Positions 51,445-63,545 of a stretch of 64,000 nucleotides of DNA are shown piece after piece (the first letter of the stretch is position 1; every line of letters starts with the position of its first letter). Origin of the DNA: Prorocentrum cordatum (Eukaryota > Sar > Dinophyceae > Prorocentrales > Prorocentraceae); contig CAUYUJ010015276.1 in the NCBI GenBank assembly GCA_963575745.1, forward strand, positions 239,285 to 303,284, written 5' to 3'. The position numbers and the translations under genes are program-made. The notes under the pieces are model-generated. The model ran no database searches. It was given only the letters and a program-made list of their open reading frames with translations, and was not told where the DNA came from.

Positions 51445-51890
51445 ACACACCAGCCAGCGCGCCCCCTCCGTCCCGACCCCTCTATTTCGGCGTGGCACCG
51501 CCCCCCCCTCCCATCCCGCGTGCCCCCTCCGCATCCCCCCACCTGCCAGCCAGAGCGCCCCCTTCCGCCCCAGCCCCTTGTTTCGGCACGGGGCAGCCCC
51601 TCCATTCCGCGCGCTTCTTCCGCATCCCCCACCGCCAGCTAGAGCGCCCCCACCGCCCCGACTTTTTTATTTCGGCACGGCCCCTCCCCGCCCCGACCCC
51701 TTAATATAGCTTCCCGCATCTTCCCACCCACCAGCCAGCGCGCCCCCTCCAGCCCGCGCCCCCTCCGCATCCCCCCAGCCGCCAGCCAGCGCGCCCCCTC
51801 CGCTCCGACCCCTCTGTTTCGGCGCGGCATCGCGCCCTCCGCCCTGACCCCTTTAGTTCGGTACGGCACCGCCCCCCCCCGCACGCCCCA
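51445..51890. repeat. Degenerate C-rich tandem repeat
   Basis: Blocks CAGCCAGCGCGCCCCCTCCG, CGACCCCT-TTTCGGC-GGCAC and CCCCCTCCGCATCCCCCCA recur at least four times, with spacing around 90-110 bp. Confidence 0.65.
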
Positions 51891-52079
51891 GAATTAGTTT
51901 TCATTGTTTGCTCCCATTAATCCGTCTGGACTTCGCCTCTCCTGAGTGGGGGGTGGGGAAGACTTCTTAGAAGCGCCTCTGTTTCTTGTAAGGCACGTGC
52001 CTGGTTGACCTATACGACCACCCTTCGGGTGATAAGGAGGTTCGGGGGGGGGGAGGAACCAACGTCTCACTCGATCGGT

Positions 52080-52572
52080 CTCACTATCGATCTCAGTATC
52101 GGTCTCGCTCGATCGATCTCCCTCGACCGATCTCACAATCGATCTCACCCGATCTATCTCACAATTGATCTGACTATCGATCTCACAATCGATCTCACAA
52201 TCGATATCACATTCGGTCTCACTATCGATCTCACTATCGATATCACAACCGCTATCACAATCAACGTCGTCATCATCATCATCAACAACAACATCAACAT
52301 CAACATAATCATCACCAACATCATCATAATCGGGACACCGTCCTCATCATCAACACCAACATCATCATCATCACGGTCATCAACCTCATCGGGACACCAC
52401 CATCATCATCATCACCATCATCGCAATCATCATCATCAACATCATCATCATCAGCAGCATCGGGACAGTCATCGTCATCATCATCATCAGCAGCATCATC
52501 ATCGGGACACCATCATGATCACCATCGTTATCATCACCATCATCATCATAATCATCATCATCATCGGGGCAC

Positions 52573-52624
<52 letters not shown>

Positions 52625-53164
52625 TCATCCTCATCATCGACATCACCATCATCAACATCATCATCATCATCATCATCATCATCGGGGCACCATCATCATC
52701 ATTACCAACATCAGCATCATCATCATCATCACCATCGGGACGCCATCATCATCAACATCATCATCATCACCATCATAATAATCATCATCATCGGGACGCC
52801 ATAATCATCATCAACCTCATCATCATCAACATCATCATCGGGACACAATCATCATCATCAACATCAACATCATCATCATCTCATCATCATCGGGACACCA
52901 TCATCGTCATCATCATGATCATCAACATAATCATCATGGTCAGCATCATCCTCATCATCGGGACACCATCAGCATCATCATCATCATCTTCATCATCATC
53001 ATCGACATCATCATCACCATCATCGGGACACCACCATCATCATATCATCATCATATCATCACCATCATCATTATCAGCATCATCGTCCTCATCATCATCA
53101 GCAGCAGCATCATCATCATGGTCATCATCATCATCATCAGCAGCAGCATCATCATCAGCATCAC

Positions 53165-53222
<58 letters not shown>

Positions 53223-53256
53223 TCATCATCTCATCATCATCATCATCATCATCATT

Positions 53257-53320
<64 letters not shown>
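52080..53320 (+). repeat. GATCTCAC minisatellite and a 1-kb CAT/ATC microsatellite
   Basis: About 52080-52260 repeats ATCGATCTCACA(A/C)-type units of about 12 bp. From about 52265 to 53320 the sequence is (CAT)n/(ATC)n, broken periodically by ATCGGGACACC. Poly-His, poly-Ile and poly-Ser frames are artefacts. Confidence 0.92.
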
Positions 53321-53322
<2 letters not shown>

Positions 53323-53560
53323 GCGGGACACCGCGGGACACCGGCGGGACACCGCGGGGCACCGCGGGACACCGCGGGACACCGCGGGACACCGGCGGGA
53401 CACCGGCGAGACACCGCGCGCCACTGGCCGCCCGGAAGAGACACATTTGGTCCGGCCGCGCCTCAGCCACAAGGACACCGACGGGACACCAGCGGGACAC
53501 CGGCGGGACACCGCGCGCCACCGGCCGCCCGGAAGACACAAATTTGCTCGGGCCGCGCCT
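53321..53560 (+). repeat. GCGGGACACC minisatellite
   Basis: Units CGCGGGACACC and CGGCGGGACACC repeat about twelve times, then a 100-bp duplication (GCGCGCCACTGGCCGCCCGGAAGA... and GCGCGCCACCGGCCGCCCGGAAGA..., each cut here) follows. The unit resembles the ATCGGGACACC interruptions in the preceding array. Confidence 0.8.
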
Positions 53561-54504
53561 CAGCCACAGGAGACTTTCCTCTCACCCGCCCACGCAGCTT
53601 CGCCTCGCCCGCGCGCACGGCACGCACGAACACGAAACCGAAATCGATTTCCCGGTAGGGGGGCTCTCCGTTCCACTTCGATCTCACCCCCTTACCTCCA
53701 ATAGATCTAGAACCTGGCGCCTTCTGAGAAGCAGCCTCCTCCTGAGAAACTGTCCCCCCTCCCCCTGCTCTCTTGTGCCCGCCGCCAACGAGGTTCAACC
53801 AGCTGCAGAAGAGGTTGCTGCACAGCCTCCAGATCCAGGCGTCAAGCCCCGCTTTCCACCATCCGCAGCTCAGGGGATGATCGGATACCGATACCGTTGC
53901 TCGTCCTGGAGATCTTTCGTCGCAGGAGAGGTTTAAGAAGTAGTGGTATGGGTACATTTCCATCCCACCACCACCACGGAACCAATCATCCGGGAGGATG
54001 CGTGGGCAGAACGGTGCGCGATTCGGAACTCTTCGGGAGAAGGTGCGCCAGAAGCTCTCACCGGGCATGGCGTTTTTCTTCCTTGGCATTATTCTCTTTC
54101 GTCGTCGTCAACGTGTTTGACGACAACGTTCTTCGTGTCTTCGGCTTTCGACCTCGGCGTGTTCTTCGATCCTCGTATCTCCACGAGGCCCCGGACCGTC
54201 GGTTCTTCGGTGGAGGGGCTCACGTTTTGTACCCACGTTGCAACTGGGTCATTGTAAAGGCTCCGTCGCCGTCGTCGTGAAGCTTATCGTCGTCGTGAAG
54301 GCCTGCGTCGTCATCACTGTCGTCGCGTAACTCGTCGTGCGTGCACCGTCGCCACCGTCGTACAGCGTTCATGCCGTCGGTCGTCGCCGAACAGGCCGTC
54401 GTGCAGGCGGCGCCGTTTCGAGAGGGCGTCGCAGTGGCGGAGCAGGGTGGGACGCGGGCAAGGAGAATGACGAGTACAGGAGGGCCAGGGGGAGGAGGAT
54501 ACAG
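53561..54504. other. No supported gene
   Basis: Mixed composition with GTCGTCGTC runs near 54255-54360. No domain in any frame. Confidence 0.4.
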
Positions 54505-55100
54505 TGAGCGTGGAGGAAGAGAGATGAGGAGGAGGAGGAGGAGGAGGAGGAGGAGGAGGAAGAGGCGGAGGAGGAGGAGGAGGAGGACTGCCACCTTTGC
54601 TCTACTCTTTCCCCTTCTCTCGGCGCTCTTCCTGCTTATCTTGCCCGTCCTTGACTGTCTCGACTTGAAACATGGTGGGGATTCTCGTATAGCCTGCGCG
54701 CCAGGAGGAGGACGAGGAGCCTCCTTCTCCCGTCCTTGTCTGTCTCGGCTTGGAGCGTTGTGGGGACACTTGGAGGGCCCGTGTAGCAGGAGGAGGGGTA
54801 GGAGGAGGATAGGGAGAGCGAGAGGATGGAGGGGGGAAGGAAGGGGGGAGGAGAGAGGAAGGGGCGGAGGAGAGAGGGAGGAGGAAGTCGGAGGGAGAAG
54901 GGTCGGTGGAGAGGGGGATGGAGGAGGGATTAGGGAGATGGCGGAGGGAGGAGGGAGGAGGAACCATGAGGAATTATGAGAAGGAGGAGGCGGAGGAGTA
55001 GGAGCAGGAGGAGGAGCAGGAGGAGGAGGAGGAGCAGGAGGAGGAGGAGGAGGAGGAGGAGCAGGAGGAGGAGGAGGAGGAGGAGGAGAAGGAGGAGTGG
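54505..55100. repeat. GGA-rich microsatellite block
   Basis: Interrupted GGA tracts at 54520-54590, 54780-54960 and 54970-55097. Confidence 0.88.
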
Positions 55101-55251
55101 TGGCGCTGTCCGACCTCCAAGCGCCCGACGGCGCCCGGGCTCCGCACGGAGAGGTGGGCCACATCCACGTCTCCGTGACGAGCCGGCACAGGCGGCATTT
55201 CACGGTCGGGCGGGAGGCGGCGGGCAGCGCGGTGCGGCTCGGTACGATTCA

Positions 55252-55478
55252 AGCAGTGGCGAAGCGTCCTGGCTCGCCTATGGCCCTACCAAACAATGTT
55301 CTAAGAACCTTTTGTGGTTGCCACGAAATGTTCTTAGAATATTTCTGGCTGGGGCTGTCTTGTTTTAACACATCGGGTTCATGTTCTAAGAACATTGTTT
55401 TTGTTATTAGAACATGTTTGGGTTCTAAGAACATTTCGTGGTATGACTATAGGAATGCCGGGACGGTCGTTCCCTGCT
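55252..55478 (+). mobile_element. MITE family C, copy 4
   Basis: 227 bp, the best preserved copy. Ends AGCAGTGGCGAAGCGTCC and GGACGGTCGTTCCCTGCT. TTCTAAGAAC/GTTCTTAGAA palindromes recur about every 40 bp inside. Confidence 0.82.
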
Positions 55479-56009
55479 CAAGCGATCGGCATGGGGACGG
55501 AAAGCAAAGGTACGAAGCCCGACATCAGTGGCTGTCCATATGAGACAGGACTCGCTGCCGGTGTCGCCGCGGACATTGTCCATTCGAGACAGGAGGCCAC
55601 CTGCCCAGCGGCTGCCGCGGTCGGTTCGGGACAACATCTGCTGTTGGGCATCGTGCCCACTTCGGGGTCCAGAGCGGCGTTTTGGCCGGTGGATCCCCTC
55701 CTTTCTTGTCCTGCTTGTTTCCCGTCCCTACTGGCGCGTAGTTCCCCCCCCCCTCCTCTCCCGCCCCTCCTGGGACGGAGAGGCTGGAGGAGGAGGAGGA
55801 GGAGCAGGAGGAAGGAGGGATGTGCGGTGGAATGCAGGAGGAGGGAGAGGAGGGACGGAGCCCATCCGCGCGCCTGACTGGAGGAAGAGGCGGGCGGGCC
55901 AGGAAGGCGGGCGAGACATCGCAACGAGAAGGTGGCCAACAGGGGGCCCAGGGGAGGAGACAGTGAGGGAGGAGGAGGAGGACGATGAGAAGGAGGAGGA
56001 GGGCTTAGT
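55479..56009. other. No supported gene
   Basis: CT-rich then GGA-rich low-complexity. Nothing recognisable. Confidence 0.4.
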
Positions 56010-56244
56010 GGGCCCTGGAAACGGCAGGGCTGTTTTTTCACCGCTTCCGAAAAAGTGTCCCTTGAAAATGGAAACGGCCAAACACGGCGACCGGAAACGG
56101 CAACAAAAACTGCTCCAGGATTGGAACTGGAGCCAGAACCCGTAAAAGAACGGCGACGGAACCGGAAACGACGGCGTCGGAATTGGCAAACAAAAGCAGC
56201 AAAACGGAACCGGTAAAAAAACGGCCCTGGCGTTTCCAGGGCCC
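56010..56244. mobile_element. MITE family K, copy 1
   Basis: Ends GGGCCCTGGAAACGGCAGGG and CCCTGGCGTTTCCAGGGCCC are inverted repeats of about 29 bp. The interior is a run of AACGGC/GGAAACGG units. The second copy is at 58921-59187. Confidence 0.8.
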
Positions 56245-57869
56245 ATTCAGGAGGAGAGAGGGTGCGGATGAGGGGCTTCAATCGTAAAGTGGCGGTGCGA
56301 AGCTTAGGATGTGATGCGCTTTCAGGACGGGGGCAAACCAATCCGACTGTAAAGGTGAGGCTCCACAAAATGGGCCCAATTGGCGAGGAGAAGGTTGATG
56401 GCGGCTGGAAGCAAGATGTGAGGGATGCATAGGACTGGGCCCTAAGCAGGCTATTTGTGGGGATGCTCGTGTTCTGAGCTCACTTGAGTTCAAGTCAGAG
56501 GGTTGATGAAGTCTGCCCTTGACAAGCTTGTACAAGGACAAGTTAGGAGCCTCTGTAGGGCTCAAGATGAAGACCAGTCCCAAGCCTCTGCCATAAACCC
56601 CTACGCTTATTGCCACACCCAGGTCGTGCTGCAGTGGGCGAGGGCCGTCTGGGATAGCATCGTGAAACCAGAGGTGTCCGAAGCTGCACTTGCAGGTTCT
56701 GAGTGACCTCTGTAAGGTCAATTGGTAAGTGGGCCAGGGTGATCTCCCCAGCTCAAGCATGCACGTTTTAATATTGTTGTTTTGCTTTGTTGCTTCTCTC
56801 TATTGCTCTCTCTCTCTCTCTCTGGGAGCCTGGCTTGACAGTTATTTCGGTTCGCCTCATCCACACTCCTTCTGGTCAGATCGATGTGTGTTTTTATGTT
56901 CGCCAGTGGCTCTCAGCAAGTTGGCCAGCGAGGCTGCGGAACATCGTTCGGACATCGTCGTGTTGAGATTGAGAGAGTGTAGTCGAACGTGGTGTCGCCC
57001 AGTGCTCTGGGATGGAGATCGTCAGCTTTGTGATGGGCAGGGGCGTCCAGGATGGCAGATACATCATCAGAACTATCTGCGGTCATCATTGGCGCTCACA
57101 ACGTGGACGATACACAGGATGCATGCGCGCGAGCTGGTTGACACATGTGCGCACTACGCGGAGGACAAGCGGGATCCCTATGTCACAAAAAGGTTCCAGT
57201 GCGACGGCTGGAAATTGGAGCGTCGGGATACGTGCTCAGAGATCGTGCAGGCAGCTGCGCAGGATATACGTCGATGGAAGCAGGACTAAGGGAGATCGTC
57301 ACGAACCCACTGTTGAGCCAGGAGGCCGGTGTCTGTTGGGTGCACAGGCCGGCAGACGGCGACCTCATTGGCAAATTGATTGTTGTTCGGACGGGTCGGC
57401 GACATATCCACTTTGTAAATTTCAGGATGGAAAGAAACACACAGACACAGTGAATCGTCGACTCCCAGGAAAATATGGAAAAATATAAGAAGTGGGGGGG
57501 GAAACAGAAAACCCAGCAAATATAGGAAAGTATGGGGACTCCTGTTATTTGTGTCTATCTATTTGTGTGTCCCTGGGCCCCTTCAAAATGGTTCAGAAGA
57601 CTTGGATGGGCACCGGTGGTGATGAGCGGGTGTGGCCGCTCCACCGGCGCGGCAAACGGACCAGTGCCCGCCGACGTGTGCCCAGTCCAGCAGTCTTGTG
57701 GCGCTGAGGACTGCGCCACCCTCATGGCAGGGCAGTGCTATTTCGGTGGCAGTGCAGTGCACACTGATTGCGCACCTTCGTGTATTGATACTCGTGAATG
57801 GCATGTGTCAAACAACCCGCATGTTTTTGAGGACGGGTCCAAGCCCGAAACGTATCAACACACAGCGAG
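56245..57869. other. Lower-GC region with weak coding signals
   Basis: Several overlapping frames (56729-57289, 57012-57488, 57532-57873) have mixed composition but no recognisable domain. 57430-57590 is shared with 59645-59842 (ACACAGACACA, GGAAAATATGG, TCCTGTTATTTGTGT, TTTGTGTGTCCC), so part of it is a dispersed repeat. The frame ending at 57871 has a Cys-rich segment (CPVQQSCGAEDC, CAPSCIDTREW). Confidence 0.35.
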
Positions 57870-58451
57870 ATGATAGATGTTTGCAAGGGTCGCACGATTG
57901 AGAGTTCGAAGCAAGGGAATGGTAAAACAGATGCGCGCGCCAAAGTTGATGGAATAGTAAATATACGGCCCTGGTGGTTTCTCTCGGGAGCTGGGATGTT
58001 GGATTGGGTACCAGGATGTCCATTACAGCTGCGCGACACGATTGATTTTCCAGATCGCACGGCCGCCTTGCGCAAGATTTCTAGGCGGTCGGCTAACAGG
58101 GCTTCTCAGGATTGTATGATGCCAAATGTTCCAGATAGTCGGCCAATTTGTCAATCGATCGCTTCGGAGCTGGACAGAGACTCCGAGCTGGAAGTCCGCA
58201 TTTTGTTCAAAGAACATGTGTTCAGGATAGCGCCAGTCTCCGATGCCGAAGAAGTGCAGGTGGTTGAAGGGAGCAAGGTAGCGATGTGGACCAGTAGTTT
58301 TCTTGCCAAGCGGTGCCAGGAACCCAAATTCGCAAAGCGACACAGGGGACGACGCAGAGGAGGCTGTGTCCAAGCTGGGCGGAGCAATATCGATGCTGGG
58401 CGATCGGCCCGATGCGGCCTCCCTGCAGTAGGAGCTCTACCGCCTTTCTGA
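57870..58451 (+). CDS. Unrecognised ORF of 193 codons with atypical codon use
   Basis: ATG to TGA without interruption. It has mixed codon thirds and is much less GC3-biased than the GT25-like gene. The middle (TAALRKISRRSANRASQD, SIASELDRDSELEVRILFKEH, RIAPVSDAEEVQVVEGSKVAM) looks like ordinary globular/helical protein; the end is Arg-rich. No family was recognised. It could be a fragment of a mobile-element protein, given the repeats on both sides. Confidence 0.35.
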   Translation: MIDVCKGRTIESSKQGNGKTDARAKVDGIVNIRPWWFLSGAGMLDWVPGCPLQLRDTIDFPDRTAALRKISRRSANRASQDCMMPNVPDSRPICQSIASELDRDSELEVRILFKEHVFRIAPVSDAEEVQVVEGSKVAMWTSSFLAKRCQEPKFAKRHRGRRRGGCVQAGRSNIDAGRSARCGLPAVGALPPF

Positions 58452-58920
58452 GCGAGGGGTCACAAGCCCCACATGCCCCCCCGCTCGCTGGTGCTGGAGG
58501 AGCGCTGGAGTGAGGCTGAGCTGCTAGCGCGTTTCGGTATTGATCATAGTAATATTGTTTGTCTTCGAAGCGGGCTCAGGAGAGTGATAGGGCAAGGACG
58601 TCAGAAGGCTCCGACTGTGATTTTGATTGGTACTTTATTTTCTGAGTGAGCGGCCTTGGCGATTCCTTCACATGGTACGGTGCGCAAGGCGCGGATGAGG
58701 GAGGAGGACGAGGATGAGCAAGCGGGACGATGTACTCGATTGGGGATGAAGAGGGAAGAGGGAACAGGAGGAGGAGGAGGAGGAGGAGGAGGAGCAGGAG
58801 AAGGAGGAGGATACGAACGAGTGGGGAGGAATCGTAGAAGGAGGGGGAGGAGGAGAAGAATGGGATACGCGGAGGAGTGGCGAGGAGGAGGAGAGGGTGG
58901 AGGACCAGGAGCAGGAGAAG

Positions 58921-59187
58921 GGCGCGCCCTTAGCGGGTCCCGACATCGGCAGGGCCGTTTGTTCACCGCTTCCGAAAAAGTGCCCCTTGAAGATGGAAAC
59001 GGCAACACAAACGGCGACCGGAAACGGCAACAGAAACGGCTCCAGGATTGGGACCGGAGCGGGAACCCGTAAAGGAACGGCGAAGGAGCCGGCAACAAAA
59101 ACGGCGTCGGAACCGGCAAAAAGACGGCAAAACGGAACCGGTAAGAAACCGGCCCTGTCGTTTCCAGGGCCCACTTAAGGGCGCGCC
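58921..59187. mobile_element. MITE family K, copy 2
   Basis: 267 bp. Outer inverted ends GGCGCGCCCTTA and TAAGGGCGCGCC continue into GCAGGGCC / GGCCCTGTC arms. The interior has repeated AACGGC units as in 56010-56244. Confidence 0.8.
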
Positions 59188-59385
59188 GTCATGGAGGACC
59201 GTCCCGGCCCACAGCATCCCCAGGCGCCCTCTCCGGGGAGCGGCCCTTCATCCCGAGCCGTCTCCTGACGGTCCCAGGGGCCCAGCGAGGGCCTTCGAGA
59301 GCAGAGAAAGCTCTCAAACATGTAGCCTCGTGGATTTTTTCGCGGCGCGGGGATGCCATTGGCCCCACCTCCCCTCCCCCCGGAG

Positions 59386-60020
59386 AAGAGAGGAGGAGGA
59401 GGAGGAGGAGGAGGAGGAGGAGGAGGAGGAGGAGGAGGAGGAGGAGGAGGAGGAGGAGGAGGAGAGAGGAGGAGGAGGAGGAGGAGGGAGAGGAGGAGGA
59501 GGAGGAGGAGGAGTGCACGACACGTTTCCAGAGCTCCGCGCGGCTTCCTCGCATCGGCGCTCGGCCTTGCCCCCCTGGCAGTGCTGGCGCATGGCGTGCT
59601 CGTTGTGCCAGGGAGGGGGTGTCCAGCAGGAGGGAACAAAAACACACGCAGACACAATGGATCGCCGACTCCCCAGAGAATGTGCGAAAATATGGGCAGT
59701 GGGGGGGATGACAAAAACCCAGAAACTGTAAGAAACCATCGGGAATCCTGTTATTTGTGTGTATTTATGTGTGTGTCCCAGTCCCCTAAATATGGGGGAT
59801 CCTGTTATTTGTGTGTATTCATTTGTGTGTCCCAGGGCCCCTTCACTCCCCTCCCCCCCGAGAAGAGATAGGTGCACGACACGTTCCCAGAGCTCCGCGC
59901 GGCTTCCTCGCATCGGCGCTCGGCCCATGCCCCCCTGGCGGTGCCTCCGGCGCCCCCCTGGCGCATGGCGTGCTCTTTGTGCCACGGAGGGGGTGTCCAA
60001 CGCGGGCCCTCGAAGATTGT
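59386..60020 (+). repeat. GGA microsatellite followed by a direct duplication (family L)
   Basis: 59386-59513 is nearly pure GGA. 59513-59640 (GTGCACGACACGTTTCCAGAGCTCC..., GGCGCATGGCGTGCTC) is repeated at 59872-60000. The segment between (TGTTATTTGTGTGTATT, TTTGTGTGTCCCAG) is itself duplicated at 59745 and 59808 and related to 57540-57590. Confidence 0.75.
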
Positions 60021-60244
60021 GTCTTCGAGGGAAGAACGACGCAGGCCATGATCGGAAACGGGAGCATACACATTACCGGTGGAGGGTCAATCCCAGGCCT
60101 TTTTCCGGGACGACGTCGGGTGGTGCATATTGTTTTCCCCTGTTTTTCCCGTGGAGGAAACAACACATGTATACACCAGGATGCCGTATACACCATAATC
60201 CGTCTTCTTGTGCGAATCCCATTGCGGGACCAGAAAAATTAGCG

Positions 60245-60392
60245 GGCCACATGCGAATCCTAATCCTACCCCCCACGATTTCTGAGGGGGGAGGAGGGTG
60301 GGGTTCACTTCGTTTCGGAGCTCCCGAACGGAGTGAACCCCAGCCTCCCCCTCAGAAATCGTGGGGGGTAGGGGTAGGATTCGCATTTGGCC
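60245..60392. mobile_element. Near-perfect 148-bp palindrome
   Basis: Left arm GGCCACATGCGAATCC... and right arm ...GGATTCGCATTTGGCC pair over about 70 bp each, including CCCCCCACGATTTCTGAGG / CCTCAGAAATCGTGGGGGG and GTGGGGTTCACTTCG / GAGTGAACCCCAG. The loop is a few bases around AGCTCC. Typical of a fold-back MITE. Confidence 0.85.
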
Positions 60393-60857
60393 CCCTAAAA
60401 AAAGCATCGGTGTACAAAGTTCGGCTCGACACATGAGCAAGATGTCGTTGGATCTGATCCTCGTCGAGCGTACGAGGCGCAGGGCCGGGGCAGGCGGGCA
60501 GGCAAGTCATGTTGTTGCCGGTCGTTGAAAGTAGGTATTGTTGGATTCCCAGATCCCAATCTATTTCCAGCGCCTTCCTACTTCAAGAATCGGCACGTTT
60601 TTGCTGTGTTTGTTACTCCCTGGGGGGGCCTGGACCCATTCAACGTAATCCGCCTTCCTACTTCATGTTTTTACCTACTTCTTCCGGCCGACGTGTACTA
60701 TTGTCACCTTTTCGTTGCAGTTTGGCCCGATGTTTAGGCGAGGCTGGAGGCGGCCCAATGGCCCACAGGCGCTTGCCAAGATTGCCCGCCAGGTATTCCA
60801 GTGGCCCGAGAGCCCCCAAAAAAGAGATGTCGCTGGATCTTGTCCTCGTTCATCGGA

Positions 60858-61020
60858 GGTGGATAGACCTTCTACCCTGACACGTCGATTAGCGAATTGG
60901 CGGACTTCGGTTCGCGAGAGGGCGTCGCGGCCGTCGTTTTTGCGGGTCCGGGACCGTCGGTTTCGGTCCCAGGCCGTTTTCTTTAAGGGGAGGTTTGCTA
61001 AAGGGAGGCTTGTCCACCGC
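60858..61020. mobile_element. MITE family E, copy 5
   Basis: Ends GGTGGATAGACCTTCTACCC and AGGCTTGTCCACCGC. Interior blocks as in copies 3 and 4. Confidence 0.82.
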
Positions 61021-61283
61021 CGATCGTTGGATTTTGTCCTCGTCAAGCTTCGCCATGGTCCATGCTGGTTTTCGCTAATTCCCGAAGATGATCCACGAGT
61101 CGATGGTGACCCAGACCCACGGTGACTGAGATCGGCACCGACGGTTCCGCTTCCAGTCAGTCTTGGGTATTGTTGGCTTGGCCAGGGGCGATTAGGCGAG
61201 CATGGCACGACCACAACGGCAAGGCCTGCGCGAAACGGAGTCGCGCGCTCGCAAAGGTTGCTCAGCGCAGGCAGGATGGATTG

Positions 61284-61495
<212 letters not shown>

Positions 61496-61565
61496 GGGGT
61501 GCGGGCCCGATGCGAGCTAAGCACCAATTGGTCATGGTCACCCTTCTCTTCCCCCCCAGCGTCAT

Positions 61566-61760
61566 TCTGGCCGGACGAAGGGGTGGATTGGGAAAGGGGG
61601 GGTTACGAAATTTGCTCTATGCAGCTGGTTTCGGCCCCACCGAGGGGCCCATCCCCCAAATATATGGCCGCCTCCGGCGCCGGGAGGCGCCGGGAAAATC
61701 AGCTACGTGAGCTGATTCTCAAACCCCCCCTTTGCGATCCCCCCCTTTCGCCCGGCCTGG
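61566..61760 (+). mobile_element. Introner family A, second full-length copy (195 bp)
   Basis: Exactly the same length as the element in the GT25-like intron. Ends TCTGGCCGGACGAAGGGG and CCCCTTTCGCCCGGCCTGG are inverted. The 5-bp direct repeat GTCAT lies at 61561-61565 and 61761-61765. The interior TTACGAAATTTGCT, CAGCTGGTTTCGGCCCC, GCGCCGGGAGGCGCCGGGAA and GTGAGCTGATTCTCAAAC blocks are nearly identical to the first copy. No coding frame surrounds it, so it is a non-genic insertion. Confidence 0.88.
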
Positions 61761-62269
61761 GTCATGGTCACCCTTCCTTTTCCCTCCACTCTGCATGCTG
61801 CGTTTCCTCCCCTCCTGGCCAAGGCAGGATGGCGTATGCACCGATCCTGGGCTCAGGGTGGGCCTGGCCAGAATCGGTGTATGTGCATAGTTCTCTTTCC
61901 TCCACCCCAGGGTCCCACGCTGCATGCTGCGCTTCCTCTGGATGGAACAGACACACATACGCAGGGGTAATACGGGCCCGATGCGAGCTAAGTGCCAACT
62001 GGTCATGGTCGCCCAATTGGTATACTCTCTTGCCCCCCAGCGTCATGGTCATGGTCACCCTTCTCTTCCCCCCCAGCGTCATGGCCACCCTTCCCTCCTC
62101 CCCCCACTCTGCATGGGGCGCTTCCCCCCCTCCCTCCCGCCCCCGCCCCACCGCCCCGCCGCGGGGAGGGCCCGGGAGGCCCACGGCCACGGCGCGCCCG
62201 CGCGCGAAGACGAGGAGCCGCCCGGCGACATGATAGACGGTCCCCCCGAGGAGGCCCCCAGAGGGGCCG

Positions 62270-62545
62270 CCGCCTCCTCCTCCTCCTCCTCCTTCTCCTC
62301 CTCCTCCTCCTCCTCCTCCTCCTTCTCCTCCTCCTCCTCCTCCTCCTCACTCCTCCTCCTCCTCCTCCTCCTCCTCCTCTTCCCCATCCTCCTCCTTCTC
62401 CTCCCCATCCTCCTCCTCCCTCCTCCTCTTCCTTCCTCCTCCTCCTCCTCTTCCCCATCCTCCTCCTCTTCTCTCCTCCTCCTCTTCCCCATTCTCCTCC
62501 TCCTCCTCCTCCTCCTCCTCCTCCTCCTCCTCGTCCTCTTCCTCC
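62270..62545. repeat. CTC-rich microsatellite
   Basis: Interrupted (CTC)n with CTT and CCC units. The poly-Ser, poly-Pro and poly-Leu frames are artefacts. Confidence 0.92.
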
Positions 62546-63545
62546 TCCGCGTCCGTCGTCGTCGCCGCCGCCGTCGCGGGGCACCGTGAGCGACGCCTGC
62601 CAATGGCACCCCCAGGGGCAGCTACGCGGCGTTGCTGCGCGGACGCTGGGGCGTTTGCTTTTTCACCTCGGGAGGGAGACGGAGTATATCTCAAGGCGCG
62701 TCGCCGCCGTTTTGTCGACCGCCAGCGTGCTACTCTTTCGTCCTCGTCCGCACACTTGGTGCTTCTTCAACTCAGGGGCAACGCTAGGATGGGATGAAGT
62801 CGAAAGCGACAGTAAGGATGATCGATTTCGCGAGGACGCCCTTGCATCCTTGCCTATTCGGTCATCTTCGGTCCATCCTCGTGCACATTCGATGGCCAGC
62901 CCCAGTCTAAAAGCTTGGGCATGGGCGTCCAAGGCCATTGCATCCTTATCGCGCGTCCTTACCATCAGTTTTGACTGCAGGCTCTGGAGCCACCAGCCGC
63001 TCGGCGCCACCCTCCATGGCCGGGAGCCTCGTCGTCCTCGTCCTCTTCCTACTCCTCCTCCTCCTCCTCCTCCTCCTCCTCCTCCTCGTCGTCCGCCTCC
63101 TCGTCGTTGTTGTCGTCCTCCTCCTCTTCGTCGTCGTCGTCCTCCTCCTCATCGCTCTCCTCGTCCTCCTCCTCCTTGGGGGGGGACGCCTCGACACCCA
63201 GTGGGCCCACTCGCCGCCGAGGGTGGCACGAGCGCCCCACGCCTGGCCATGGGGAGGTGCGGCTCCGCACTCGCTGGCCTGCCGGCGAGGTACCGCCGAT
63301 GCCAAGTCAATCCCGCGAAGGCCTTACGCCTGGCGCCGCCGACCCCGAAGAGGGTCGGCGACGACGGCGACGGCGGCGGCGACGACGACGACGGCGACGA
63401 CGACGATGGCGGCGACGGGCGGCGACGGGCACGGCCACGGCGACGGCGACGGCGGCGACGACGACGACGGCGACGGCGGCGACGACGACGACGGCGACCG
63501 CGGCGACGACGACGATGGCGTCGACGACGCCGACGCTGACGCTCT
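62546..63545. repeat. Mixed region ending in CTC and GACGGC arrays
   Basis: 62695-62800 is a copy of the repeat at 48825-48925. 63040-63180 is interrupted CTC/GTC. 63355-63545 is a GACGGC/GACGAC array. Between 62800 and 63035 nothing is recognisable. Confidence 0.7.

Noticed and set aside
52265-53320. His-, Ile- or Ser-rich proteins on the CAT/ATC array
   Set aside because: Pure microsatellite translation; every frame is low-complexity.
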